From assembly GCF_026212465.1 (NCBI RefSeq), contig NC_080060.1:14257513-14321512 (forward strand): a DNA stretch of 64,000 nucleotides, in the 5' to 3' direction. The notes under the pieces are model-generated. The model saw only the letters and a list, made by a program, of their open reading frames with translations, was not told the origin of the DNA and did not search any database. This DNA comes from Amaranthus tricolor. Taxonomy: Eukaryota; Streptophyta; Magnoliopsida; Caryophyllales; Amaranthaceae. Made by a program: the position numbers and the translations under genes. Shown piece after piece: positions 55,291 through 64,000 of the stretch; the first letter of the stretch is position 1, and the number at the start of each line of letters is the position of its first letter.

Positions 55291-55793
55291 CGTTAGTTTA
55301 TGCTTTTGGAGCATCCAATCAAAAAGCTTTACTTAATTCAATGCAATCTCGATTTCTTTCTACCTAAGTTACCTTACACTAGTTAGTATAGATATATTTC
55401 TAAATGTTCTATTATAAGGATTTTCAAATGACATTATTTTTAGGGATTTACGGAAAGAAATTTTAATTTATTAAAAAGTCTTAATTTGACTCTGTCAAAA
55501 GACCTAGAACTCTAGTTAAAGTAAAGTCGAAGGATGTAAAATTCAACTCGAGTTGGAAGTTAGGTGAAGTAAGTTCAATTCTTTTCGCGAAAGTCGAAGT
55601 ATGCGCACTCCGATCTAATCCTCATAATCACATACTCGCACTCATAAATTAGGAATCTGATGCATTATTCTGCAGGATAACTTCCTTCAAAAATAGAAAG
55701 AATACCAAATAAAAACCCAAATGAGACCTGTAGTAAACAACCTACTTATTTCATGATCTAAAACGTTATCTTAGCAGATCCAAACACAACCAA
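55291..55793 (+). other. Upstream region of the PPR gene
   Basis: About 500 bp of AT-rich sequence between the MITE and ATG 55794. It must hold the promoter and 5' leader, but no convincing TATA box or other element can be singled out. Confidence 0.4.
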
Positions 55794-57380
55794 ATGAATG
55801 CATTATTTCGTAGAACAAACTATGTTTTTTATATTAAAGCAAACTATAGTCCTACAAGGATTTTCAGTAGTTGGCTAGCGAGTGATGTGCACATTAGAGA
55901 CCATCATGATTACATTCATCTGCTGAAAAACTGTTGGACTAGAAATACTTTGAAAGAAATTCATGCCCAGATTATCATTGGTGGTTACGAGCAAAACATA
56001 TTTGTTGCTACTAGACTAATCGATAAATACATTAATGTATCTACAAGTTCAAGTATGGAAGATGCACAGAAGGTGTTCGATATATTGCTTGAAAGAGATA
56101 ATTTCTTATGGAATTTGCTTTTACAGGGGTATTCAAAGTATGGGCCTTTAAACAGTGCATTGAGATCCTTTATTCAAATGCGGGTTTCTGGTTTTCCATT
56201 GGATGAATATACATTTCCGTTCATGTTAAAAGCGTGTGGTGGAGCAAATGAAATTAAAATGGGTATGGCGATTCATGGGCAAACAATAAAATCTGGCTAC
56301 GCTTCTGATCTATTTGTGGGTAATGCACTTGTAGCTTTCTATGGGAAATGTCAACAAGTTAGTTCATCTAGGAAGGTTTTTGATGAAATGCCACAAAAAG
56401 ATATTGTTAGTTGGAACTCAATGATCTCGGTTTATGTGACTAATGATCTTCCTTGTGAGGCTCTTAAACTGTTTCATCTAATTCTGAATGTCGAAACAGT
56501 TTCACCTGATAGAGCTACATTGGTGAGTATTCTTCCGGCTTGTGCTCAACTGTCAGCTGTTAAAGAAGGGCTGTGCATTCATTCCTGCATCGTAAAATCC
56601 TGTATGAAACTCGACGCTGTCTTAGGTAGCGGTCTTATATCACTGTATGCAAATATTGGGCGATTAAAGACTGCAAAATTGATATTCGATCGAGTCCCTG
56701 ATAAGAACATTGTGATTTGGAATACGATGATTAAAGCGTATGGAACACATGGCCATGCGGATGAGGCTCTCAAGTTGTTTTACCAACTTGTTGATGCTGG
56801 ATTAAGCCCAGATGACATGATATTTTTGTGTTTACTGTCAGCGTGTAGTCATGCAGGGATGATTTCAGAAGGTTTGTCTCTGTTCAAGAAGATGGAAAAA
56901 TACGGAGTTAAAAGAAATCACTTACATTATGCTTGTGTAGTTGATTTATACAGTCGTGCAGGACTAATAGACAAAGCACTCGAAATTGTTAGGACTATGC
57001 CTGTACAGGCGGAGAAGGATGCTTACGGTGCCTTGCTCGGTGCTTGTAGGATACATAATAATATTGAAATTGCAGAAATAGCTGTGAAAAAGCTGTTCGA
57101 GTTGGACCCTGAAAATGCTGGGCGATATCTTATATTGATCAAGATGTATGAAGATGCAGGTCGGGTTGAGGATGCTGCTAGATTAAGAAAAATGATGAGA
57201 GACAAGAAGATTCAAAGGCCAGTGGGATGTAGTGCAATCGAAATCGATTTTACGCTCCACAAATTTGGTGCAGGAGATGTATCTCATCCTCTCATGGAGC
57301 AAATCTTTGATACATTACATGAGTTGGAGATGTTGGTGGATGAACAAATTTATGCTGATCAATTCATATTGAATGAGTAA
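55794..57380 (+). CDS. Pentatricopeptide repeat protein, PLS class, E/E+ type, organelle-targeted
   Basis: PLS-class PPR proteins bind specific RNA in mitochondria or chloroplasts and guide C-to-U editing or other RNA processing. The 528-residue ORF is uninterrupted and intronless, as usual for the family. ATG 55794 gives a start rich in Arg, Asn and Ser (MNALFRRTNYVFYIKANYS), consistent with a targeting peptide. Repeats run from about residue 40 to 400, with typical words: GNALVAFYGKC, ARKVFDEM-like SRKVFDEMPQKDIVSWNSMI, TLVSILPACAQL, DRVPDKNIVIWNTMIKAYG, FLCLLSACSHAGM and YACVVDLYSRAG. The E domain follows (AYGALLGACRIHNNIEIAE, GRYLILIKMYEDAGR), then an E+-like stretch (HKFGAGDVSHP). The C-terminal DYW deaminase is absent, so any editing would need a partner. 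The target RNA is unknown. Confidence 0.92.
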   Translation: MNALFRRTNYVFYIKANYSPTRIFSSWLASDVHIRDHHDYIHLLKNCWTRNTLKEIHAQIIIGGYEQNIFVATRLIDKYINVSTSSSMEDAQKVFDILLERDNFLWNLLLQGYSKYGPLNSALRSFIQMRVSGFPLDEYTFPFMLKACGGANEIKMGMAIHGQTIKSGYASDLFVGNALVAFYGKCQQVSSSRKVFDEMPQKDIVSWNSMISVYVTNDLPCEALKLFHLILNVETVSPDRATLVSILPACAQLSAVKEGLCIHSCIVKSCMKLDAVLGSGLISLYANIGRLKTAKLIFDRVPDKNIVIWNTMIKAYGTHGHADEALKLFYQLVDAGLSPDDMIFLCLLSACSHAGMISEGLSLFKKMEKYGVKRNHLHYACVVDLYSRAGLIDKALEIVRTMPVQAEKDAYGALLGACRIHNNIEIAEIAVKKLFELDPENAGRYLILIKMYEDAGRVEDAARLRKMMRDKKIQRPVGCSAIEIDFTLHKFGAGDVSHPLMEQIFDTLHELEMLVDEQIYADQFILNE

Positions 57381-58330
57381 TAGGGAATCCAATTACTCAA
57401 TGAGATTGTCTAGAAACCAGATTTTTTTCCCTTCCAATCTCATATTTGTATCAAAAATTTTGATAGCTTTCAAATTGAAGCTAAAAAGTTCCAACACTAG
57501 TTTTTTGTTTTTTAGCACAATTCATTATTAATTTTCCCCGTAGGGAATTTTCCTTAATCTGAGCTCGAGAAATTAAAAGATATTCATCCTAAAATCTTTT
57601 TAATCGACATCACATATAAGAGCGATATGTACAAGTGACCATCGTGTGAGACAGTTGGTAGTATCTACAAATCACAACTTTTTTATGGCGTTTTGTTTGA
57701 ACAAATTTCAGCATGAGGAATATGTTCAGTTTTAAATGTAATATTATATTTAATTGAACTAACAAAATTTATTAGGAGAGTTAGAGACTAATGTAGAATC
57801 CTTGAATAAAATCATCAACATTCTTATGAATATCACTTACAAGACTATGCAAATGTGATCATTGTGTGGGATGATTGGTGGGACCTAAAGAACAAAGCAA
57901 AAAAGAGCATTGCTCGGCTAGAAAAATTTATAGGTAAGCAAAATAATGGAAGTACAATTAATGAAAAATAATTGAAGTAATCATGATACTTATCAATGTA
58001 ATATGTTACAAGCACAGACGTATGCTTCTTGACTGTGAGAAATTACTGTAGTTTGAAGTTTCTGCACAAGTGTATGAGCATTAGATAATTTGTAAATACT
58101 TGAGACAAAGATTACAGATATTCATTCAATTTAAACAAAGAGTACACAGCAGCCTATATATAGGCAAGGACCCTAAAGATAATCCTAGAAACCTAAGAGT
58201 TAGTTAGTTATATAACTAACTAAAACAATAAGTTTGTTACAAAGAAACTATCTAGAAACAAACTTGAAACAACATGACTTTTTTACGTAAAAATTTAATA
58301 TTGTTTTTCTAAAAAATTATTTTATTGAAT
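57381..58330. other. Intergenic sequence downstream of the PPR gene
   Basis: About 950 bp. The first part must contain the PPR 3' untranslated region. No other gene, RNA or repeat is recognised. Confidence 0.4.
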
Positions 58331-58600
58331 ACATCATTTTTTTTTTGGCAAAAGATTTTTCATTATTAGAAAAGGCTATACAACCTAAGAAAAGGAAACC
58401 TTCTCAAACTAAATTGCATCAGTATGGACAAACCATCTTCTATGAAGGGTTTCCTCGCCCCCTTTTCATGTGCATTGAAGTACAGAAGGACCATGCTACC
58501 AAAAAAGCCACATACTGTGAAAGAAGCCATACAAACAAAAAGCCTATACATCCACTAGTAGACAAAAATCTAGCCCAATGAACGAAAATAAGAAGCACTA
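58331..58600 (-). repeat. Possible LINE 3' tail, minus strand
   Basis: Read on the minus strand the segment ends with AATGAAAAATCTTTTGCC followed by a run of ten A residues (plus strand 58338-58347). This looks like the 3' untranslated end and poly(A) tail of a plant L1 element. The open frame at 58345-58581 on the plus strand shows no family features and is not called as a gene. Confidence 0.3.
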
Positions 58601-59382
58601 TAGGTATACTACTTCAAGAAAAACAAACAACATTACTAGCATTGGATGCCTGAAGCATTGAACCCCATTGTGTTCTTCAATTTGCAAACAAAAGCTAAAC
58701 CAATTGAACAAACCAATAGCTTACACCAACTCCAATAACCAGACAACAGCACCAATGGTTAAAAACAGTGCGGCAGCATCGCATACCTGAATGTTGTAGC
58801 AGCAGACCTGTTAGCTTTCAAATTGAAGAGAGTTGGTAGCGGGACCTTCAGTTAGGATCAGCAGCCTATTAGTTCAATGAGGCAGCTATAAGAATAGCAT
58901 CAGGATCAGAAGTCAACTACCATTTCTGGTTGCTGCTGATATGAGGAAATGTGCTGAACCTTAAGGCGAAGCTAAATTTCTTCCTTAATTTCCAGAGCAA
59001 ACGGTGTGAGGGGCTTGTAAATTTTCTCATATCGCTATGTTCTTGCATTTCCATATTGCATAAGTGGTTAAGGAAATTATTAATGGTAACTTTATGTTTT
59101 TACACTCTATCAATGATATCCCAAGTTTTTTCGATTATTAATGATATCCTTGTTTTATTGAGCATCTTACAACCGTAATCTTTTCTAGATTTTTCCGTCT
59201 AAAATTGTCCAAAATCATTAACTTTTTTCCTTTTTCTTTTATTTTTCAATTTAAAACAGAAAAAAAATAATTTAGGAAATCATCAATGCAACCCCTGAAT
59301 TTTAGTGCTTTATCAATGGTACCCCTAAGTTTTTTTATTATCAATGGTACCCTCGTACCATTGAGCGTTTTACAACCGTAAC
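58601..59382. other. Intergenic sequence with a diverged direct repeat
   Basis: No gene is recognised. A unit of about 85 bp occurs twice (about 59105-59180 and 59313-59382), each ending TTGAGC.T.TTACAACCGTAA. The second copy stops where the CACTA element begins. Confidence 0.45.
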
Positions 59383-59404
59383 CACTAATGGAAAAAAACA
59401 TATA

Positions 59405-59675
59405 TGCTGCTAATCATTTGCTGCGGTTTTTAATATACGCAGCAATAAATAGGAAAAATAATTAAAAAAAATAAATTCAACTAATGCTGCGGTTATCCAG
59501 GAACCCGCAGCAAATAACATGAATTGCTGCGGCTTTCAATAGGCCCGCACCAAATAGCAAAAAAATATTCATCAATTGTTGCGGTTATTGTAAGGCCTGC
59601 AGCAAATAATGCTTCAGGAATTTGCTTAATCTCAATTGCTACGGTTATTCTAAGGGCCCGCAGCAAATAAACTCA
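59405..59675 (+). repeat. CACTA subterminal repeats: five GCTGCGG...CCGCAGC hairpins
   Basis: About five units at 30-60 bp spacing have the form TTGCTGCGGTTAT, 6-12 bases, then a CCCGCAGCAAATA-like return. They start near 59415, 59486, 59524, 59578 and 59636. Each unit is self-complementary. CACTA elements carry such subterminal words as binding sites for their own DNA-binding protein (TnpA in En/Spm). The motif here is specific to this element. Confidence 0.72.
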
Positions 59676-60509
59676 TTCTTTTCACAAAATTAAAACCCGC
59701 CATTTCATTTCACAAATATACTTACTGCTACTGTTGTATTCTCTCAAGCAAACCCACCTTTTTTGCCATTCAAAGTTTCATTCTTCATCTTCATCTTCTA
59801 AAAACCATAAATTCTTCATCTTCAAAACCTGTTTCAAACCCACCATTGAAAAACACTCGAAAAACTGAGGGATTGACTGTTTCTTCAAACTTGTTCTTCA
59901 TCTTCTTGGTTCATAAACCCACGAAATTTGGTCTTGTTCATCTTCAAAACCCACGACATTAAGGTATTCTTCTCTTTTTAATTTGTTAAGCAATTAAGTT
60001 TTGTAAGATATTCATGAAAACACTCGAAAATTAGGGCAACTATTTGTATACTAATTTTGTTTCTCTGTTTTTCGTTGTAGATAACATAACCCACGAAATC
60101 AAGGTAATTATATTTATTTTACTGATTTGCAAGTTCATATCTTTGTTGTTTAACATGTAATTTAGTAATTTAGTGCTAAAGATATCAAATTATTTGTGAA
60201 TTTTACATTATTCAACTTTATGTTATTAGTTTGTTAAATATTTGTGTAATTTATTAAAAATGTGGTTTGTTGTTATAGTTATGTCTTTAACTATTAGAAT
60301 TAGAATATGATTTTATTTACAATGTAGTGCTTAATATTGAAGTATGAAGTATAGAATTTGAATATGAAGTATGTATATTTAGGGTTAAATAGATTTGGTA
60401 TAAATAAGTATATATTTTTAGGGTTAAATATGTTTATTATAAATAAGTATATATGTTTAAAATTTTGTGTATTAATTTTGTTTTGAATTAATTAATCACA
60501 CTAATTAGG

Positions 60510-63500
60510 ATGACCAAAGATCGTTATTGGATGTATGGAAGCATTGAATAGTCGAAATTTATTGATGGCGCATTAGAATTTTGTAGTATTGCGGTTAAAC
60601 ATCGAATTAGGACGGGGGGAGTTTGTTTTTATTGCCCATGTGTCACTTGTGGCAATGTATCAAAGGTAGATAGTGTTGATATCCTTAGGGAGCACATACT
60701 TCGACGTGGGTTTAGGCCTCAATATCATGTTTGAGTTTGATATGGTAAGGAGGGAGTTTACAAAGAGAAAGTTGAGGACGTCAATAATGTGGCCGATGTC
60801 AATGAGGATGTAGTAGATCATGTTGATGGGTATGAGACAGGTGAAGAGAATGTCGATGAGGATGTGGGTCATGTTGATGAGATAATGGAGGGAGTCGAGG
60901 ATGAGTTAGGAAAACGTCCTCGTGTTTTTGACTTGTTGACAGAGGCTTCTCAAAAGCCTTTGTACCCTGGATGTACAAAGTTCACCAAACTAACAGCAGT
61001 GTTGACAATTTTCAACATTAAGTTAAAGTTCAATTGGAGTGACGCTAGTTTCAAATTGTTATTAGAAGAGTTTGGTGAGATGCTTTCTGAGGGAAATGAA
61101 CTTTCAAAGTCGACATACTATGCCAAAAAGCTCATGTGTCCTTTCGGCTTAGAGTACTAAAAGATTCATGCGTGTCCATATGATTGTGTGTTGTATCGGA
61201 ATGAAAACGAGAACAAGGAAGAGTAACCTAGGTGTGGGTTATCGTGCTACAAGCGTAAAGGGGCTCGGGATGCTAAAGGGCCCCCGGCTAAGGTATTGTG
61301 GTATCTTCCAATAATACTTAAATTCAAGCGCTTGTTTTCTATAAAGAAAGATGCGTTAAATTTGAAGTGGCATGCAGATAGGGTGAAAAAAGGTCACTTG
61401 CTCACACATCCATCTGATTCTCCGGAGTAGAAGAGTATTGATAGGTTGCATAAGACTTTTGGGGATGAGGTTCGTAATTTAAGGCTTGGACTGTGTATGG
61501 ATGGAATGAACCCATTCGGCAATCTTAGTTCTCAACGTCGTACTTGGCCGGTACTGTTAGTGATCTATAATTTGCCACCTTGGTTGTGTATGAAGCGTAA
61601 GTACATTATGCTTTCGCTTCTTATCTCGGGTTCTAAACAACCTGGCAATGACATAGATGTATATCTTGCACCTCTCGTGGAGGATTTGAGAAAGATGTGG
61701 GATGAAGGCATTTCAGTGTTTGATGCATATGCTAATGAGGAGTTCACCTTGCGTGCAATGCTTTTATGCACCGTTAATGATTTTCCGGCATATGGTAACT
61801 TATCGGGGTATAAGAATAAAGGGAAGAAAGCATGCCAGATATGTATCGATGACATGGAATCCACGTGGATTCCTAAGTGGAAACACCTATACATGCACCA
61901 TCAAAAGTTCCTCCCACGAGATCACCAATATCGTAAGAAGAAGAAGATGTTCAACGTGGAGGTTGAGGACCGTGTAGCTCGTCGACCGTTGACCGGTTAT
62001 GAGGTTTATGAACAGGTTAAGGGAGTTGAGACTGTATTTGGTAAAACAAGGCAAGTGCAAGGGGGTGAAGACCGATTATGGAAAAAAGAATCAATCTTTT
62101 GGAAGCTTGCATATTGGAGAGATCTATAGGTTAGGCATTGTCTTGACGTTATGCATATAGAGAAAAATGTATGCGATGCCATACTCGGGACTCTCATGAA
62201 CATTCCGGGTAAGACAAAGGATGCTAGGGCCGTGCGAGATTTGTATGAATGTAAGGGTCTTCGTCCGGAGTTTTGGGCACATGTTAAGGTGAGTAAGAAA
62301 TGAAATAGAGCTGATGAAGTTGGTGGCAGTAACAAGAGAAAGGGCGGTAAGAAGAAGATGAGTAATGACAAAGTTTATTTGCTTCCAGCTTGCTACACAT
62401 TGTCCAAAGCAGAGAATTAGGCATTTTGTGAGTCTTTGTTTGGCATTAAGGTTCCGTCTAGGTACTCATCCAACATGAATAGATTTGTGTGCCTAAATGG
62501 TGAGCTGAAGTTGGGAAGCATGAAATCTCACGATTGCCATGTAATGATGCAAGTGTTCTTATCAATTGCAATCCGTGGAATATTGCCAAAACATGTGAGA
62601 TATGCTATTACTGAGCTATGCGCGTTCTTCAACACAATTTGTAGTATAGTTCTTGATCCCTTTAAACTTGATGCTCTTCAACTCGACGTGATTGTAACTT
62701 TATGCAAGTTTGAGATATATTTTCCACCTTCTTTATTTGACATAATGGTTCATCTTATTGTCCATCTCGTTCGTGAGATCAAGCTTTTGGGTCCAGTTTT
62801 TTTATGTTATCCTTTTGAAAGACACATGGGTGTTTTACAAAACAAGGTGAGGAATCCAGCACAACCCGAAGGGAGTATGATTCAAGGCACTGTGAGCGAT
62901 GAGATTAGTAGCTTTATAGCCGAGTATTTGGCCATGGCAAAGCCTATTGGACTTCCCACCTCTAGACATGAAGGAAGGCTTGAGGGAAAAGGAACAATTG
63001 GCTCCAAATCGGTCACACCTCCTCGAGACAACCTTCTACAAGCACACTTGTATGTGTTGCATCATATTCCGGAAGTTCATCCTCTTTTGAGTGAGCATTA
63101 CTATATATTGCGCGCAAAACATCCTTTTAAAGGGGATAGGGCATTGATGCAGTTGCATAACAAGGCGTTTATTAATTGGTTTCATAATCGAGTAATATGC
63201 GAAGAACTCAAGGGTGTATCCGAAATTGTTAAGTGGTTAGCTTTAGGTCCGCGTGATGATGTCAACAAATATGAGGGCTACGATGTCAATGGCTTCGCAT
63301 TTTGGACTGAGGGTCAAGAAAAGAACTCATCTTATCTACAGAATAGTGGGGTTTCTATTTTGGCGTCATCTACATTTTACGCGAATGCGAAGGATCAAGC
63401 GCCGATTGATGCTAAATTGGTATACTACGGGCAAGTACATGAAATATGGGAGCTTGACTACTCTACTTTCAATATTGGTCTTTTCAAATGTAAGTGGGTA

Positions 63501-63836
63501 GATAATAATCGACGATGAATAAAAAATGACGATCGTTGTGGATTCATTCTTGTAGACTTAGCTTGTTTGCGTGATAGTGAGGAACCATTCATATTGGCCA
63601 CATAAGCCAAGCAAGTATTCTACATTGTAGACCCGTCTGATAAAAAATGGTCTACTGTTGTACCGGGAAAAAGAAGCATCCTTTGTATAGGTGATGTTGA
63701 GGATGAGGAAGAATATAAAGCTTTTGAAGACTTCCCTCCTTTTATCAATCCAAAATCAGTGGATCAAGATGATGTAGATGATGTAGATGTTGGTTATATG
63801 CGTGTAGATCACACGGAAGGAATACATTTGAATTAA
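60510..63836 (+). pseudogene. CACTA TNP2-like transposase, one frame with eleven internal stops
   Basis: The transposase excises and inserts the CACTA element. From ATG 60510 to TAA 63834-63836 (1109 codons) the frame never shifts, but stops lie at 60549, 60732, 60738, 61158, 61224, 61428, 62127, 62301, 62418, 63516 and 63603. Domains in order: N-terminal Cys/His-rich transposase-associated domain (CFYCPCVTCGN, ILREHILRRGF), acidic linker, TNP2 core (KIHACPYDC, PRCGLSCYK, WHADR, DGMNPFGNLSS, WPVLLVIYNLPPWLCMK, DIDVYLAPLVEDL, DVMHIEKNVCD), DUF4218-like part (PKHVRYAITELCAFF, PFERHMGVLQNKVRNPA, PEGSM) and DUF4216-like C-terminus (YGQVHEIWELDYSTF). Domain names are from memory. The start is the first ATG before the N-terminal domain. 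Confidence 0.88.
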
Positions 63837-64000
63837 GTGATTCACAAGGTATGAATTATAAGCTTTTAAAAGTTTTCTTTGGCACTTTCGCGCATAAAGT
63901 AGCTCAAACTTGGTTTGTTTTGCATGAAACTTTGCACACAACACTATTTATTATATATTATTGTGTTGAACGTATTAGAATTGTAAATCATAGTCATATT
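63837..64000 (+). other. Sequence downstream of the CACTA transposase frame
   Basis: AT-rich with no feature. It probably belongs to the CACTA element. Confidence 0.35.

Larger units (their letters stand above)
59383..64000 (+). mobile_element. CACTA (En/Spm-like) transposon, right end outside window
   Basis: CACTAATGGAAAAAAAC at 59383 fits the 5' terminus of a CACTA element and begins exactly where the second copy of the flanking direct repeat breaks off. Hairpin-forming subterminal repeats follow (59405-59675), then a leader of about 800 bp and a TNP2-like transposase reading frame (60510-63836). The right terminus and any second gene lie beyond the window. Because of the stops, any movement would need transposase from another copy. 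Confidence 0.72.

Noticed and set aside
58345..58581. 78-codon plus-strand ORF as a host gene
   Set aside because: No domain, low-complexity start, and a better reading as the reverse strand of a LINE tail.
59405..59675. Regular GCTGCGG repeats as a CRISPR array
   Set aside because: This is plant nuclear DNA, the units are uneven and diverged, and they lie at the end of a CACTA transposon.
1..64000. tRNA and rRNA genes
   Set aside because: None could be recognised. The tRNA-like words found (TGGTATCAGAGC) are retrotransposon primer binding sites.

Overview
This window is nuclear DNA of a flowering plant with a transposon-rich genome. The evidence is Copia (SIRE-type and Tork-type) and Ty3-type LTR retrotransposons, plant hAT and CACTA DNA transposons, foldback MITEs, LINE remnants and one plant-specific PLS-class pentatricopeptide repeat (PPR) gene. 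A dicot is likely, but the species cannot be read from the sequence. The only gene that looks intact is the PPR gene at 55794-57380. All transposon coding sequence seen is broken by stops, frameshifts, deletions or later insertions.

Layout. (1) 1-20659 holds two SIRE-type Copia copies in direct tandem: internal region A (left end outside the window), an LTR at 10987-12448 lying between the two copies, internal region B, and an LTR at 19370-20659. Both carry gag, pol and a third ORF downstream of pol. Copy A is interrupted at 3480-7663 by a truncated element with a roughly 3 kb LTR. (2) 20660-23914 is AT-rich, with a LINE scrap and a 131-bp near-perfect palindrome. (3) 23915-34117 is a minus-strand Tork-type Copia element with near-matching 5-bp target duplications, interrupted at 27779-32234 by a Ty3 Tat/Athila-like element that has LTRs but almost no coding sequence. 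(4) 34118-35444 contains a 434-bp foldback MITE with a 7-bp duplication. (5) 35445-43992 is a plus-strand Tork-type element of the same wider family, interrupted at 36618-39630 by a solo LTR (perfect GTTAT duplication) of the same 3 kb LTR family seen in region 1. (6) 43993-48416 holds a second foldback MITE and LTR scraps. (7) 48417-53705 is a decayed hAT transposon split by a 1.87-kb solo LTR. (8) 53706-55290 holds a minus-strand Ty3 pol remnant and a Harbinger/hAT-like MITE. (9) 55794-57380 is the PPR gene. (10) 57381-59382 is intergenic, with a possible LINE tail. (11) 59383-64000 is a CACTA (En/Spm) element with hairpin-forming subterminal repeats and a TNP2-like transposase ORF that has eleven in-frame stops but no frameshift; it runs off the window.

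The nesting gives a relative history. The SIRE tandem, both Tork elements and the hAT were present before the elements now inside them. No host pathway can be reconstructed beyond organelle RNA processing by the PPR protein. The most unusual signals are the SIRE tandem with a defect shared by both copies, a complete-looking 3' splice site at the gag/pol boundary of both copies, the extra ORF downstream of pol, and arrays of short self-complementary TCGG-N-CGA motifs in the LTRs of unrelated retrotransposon families.
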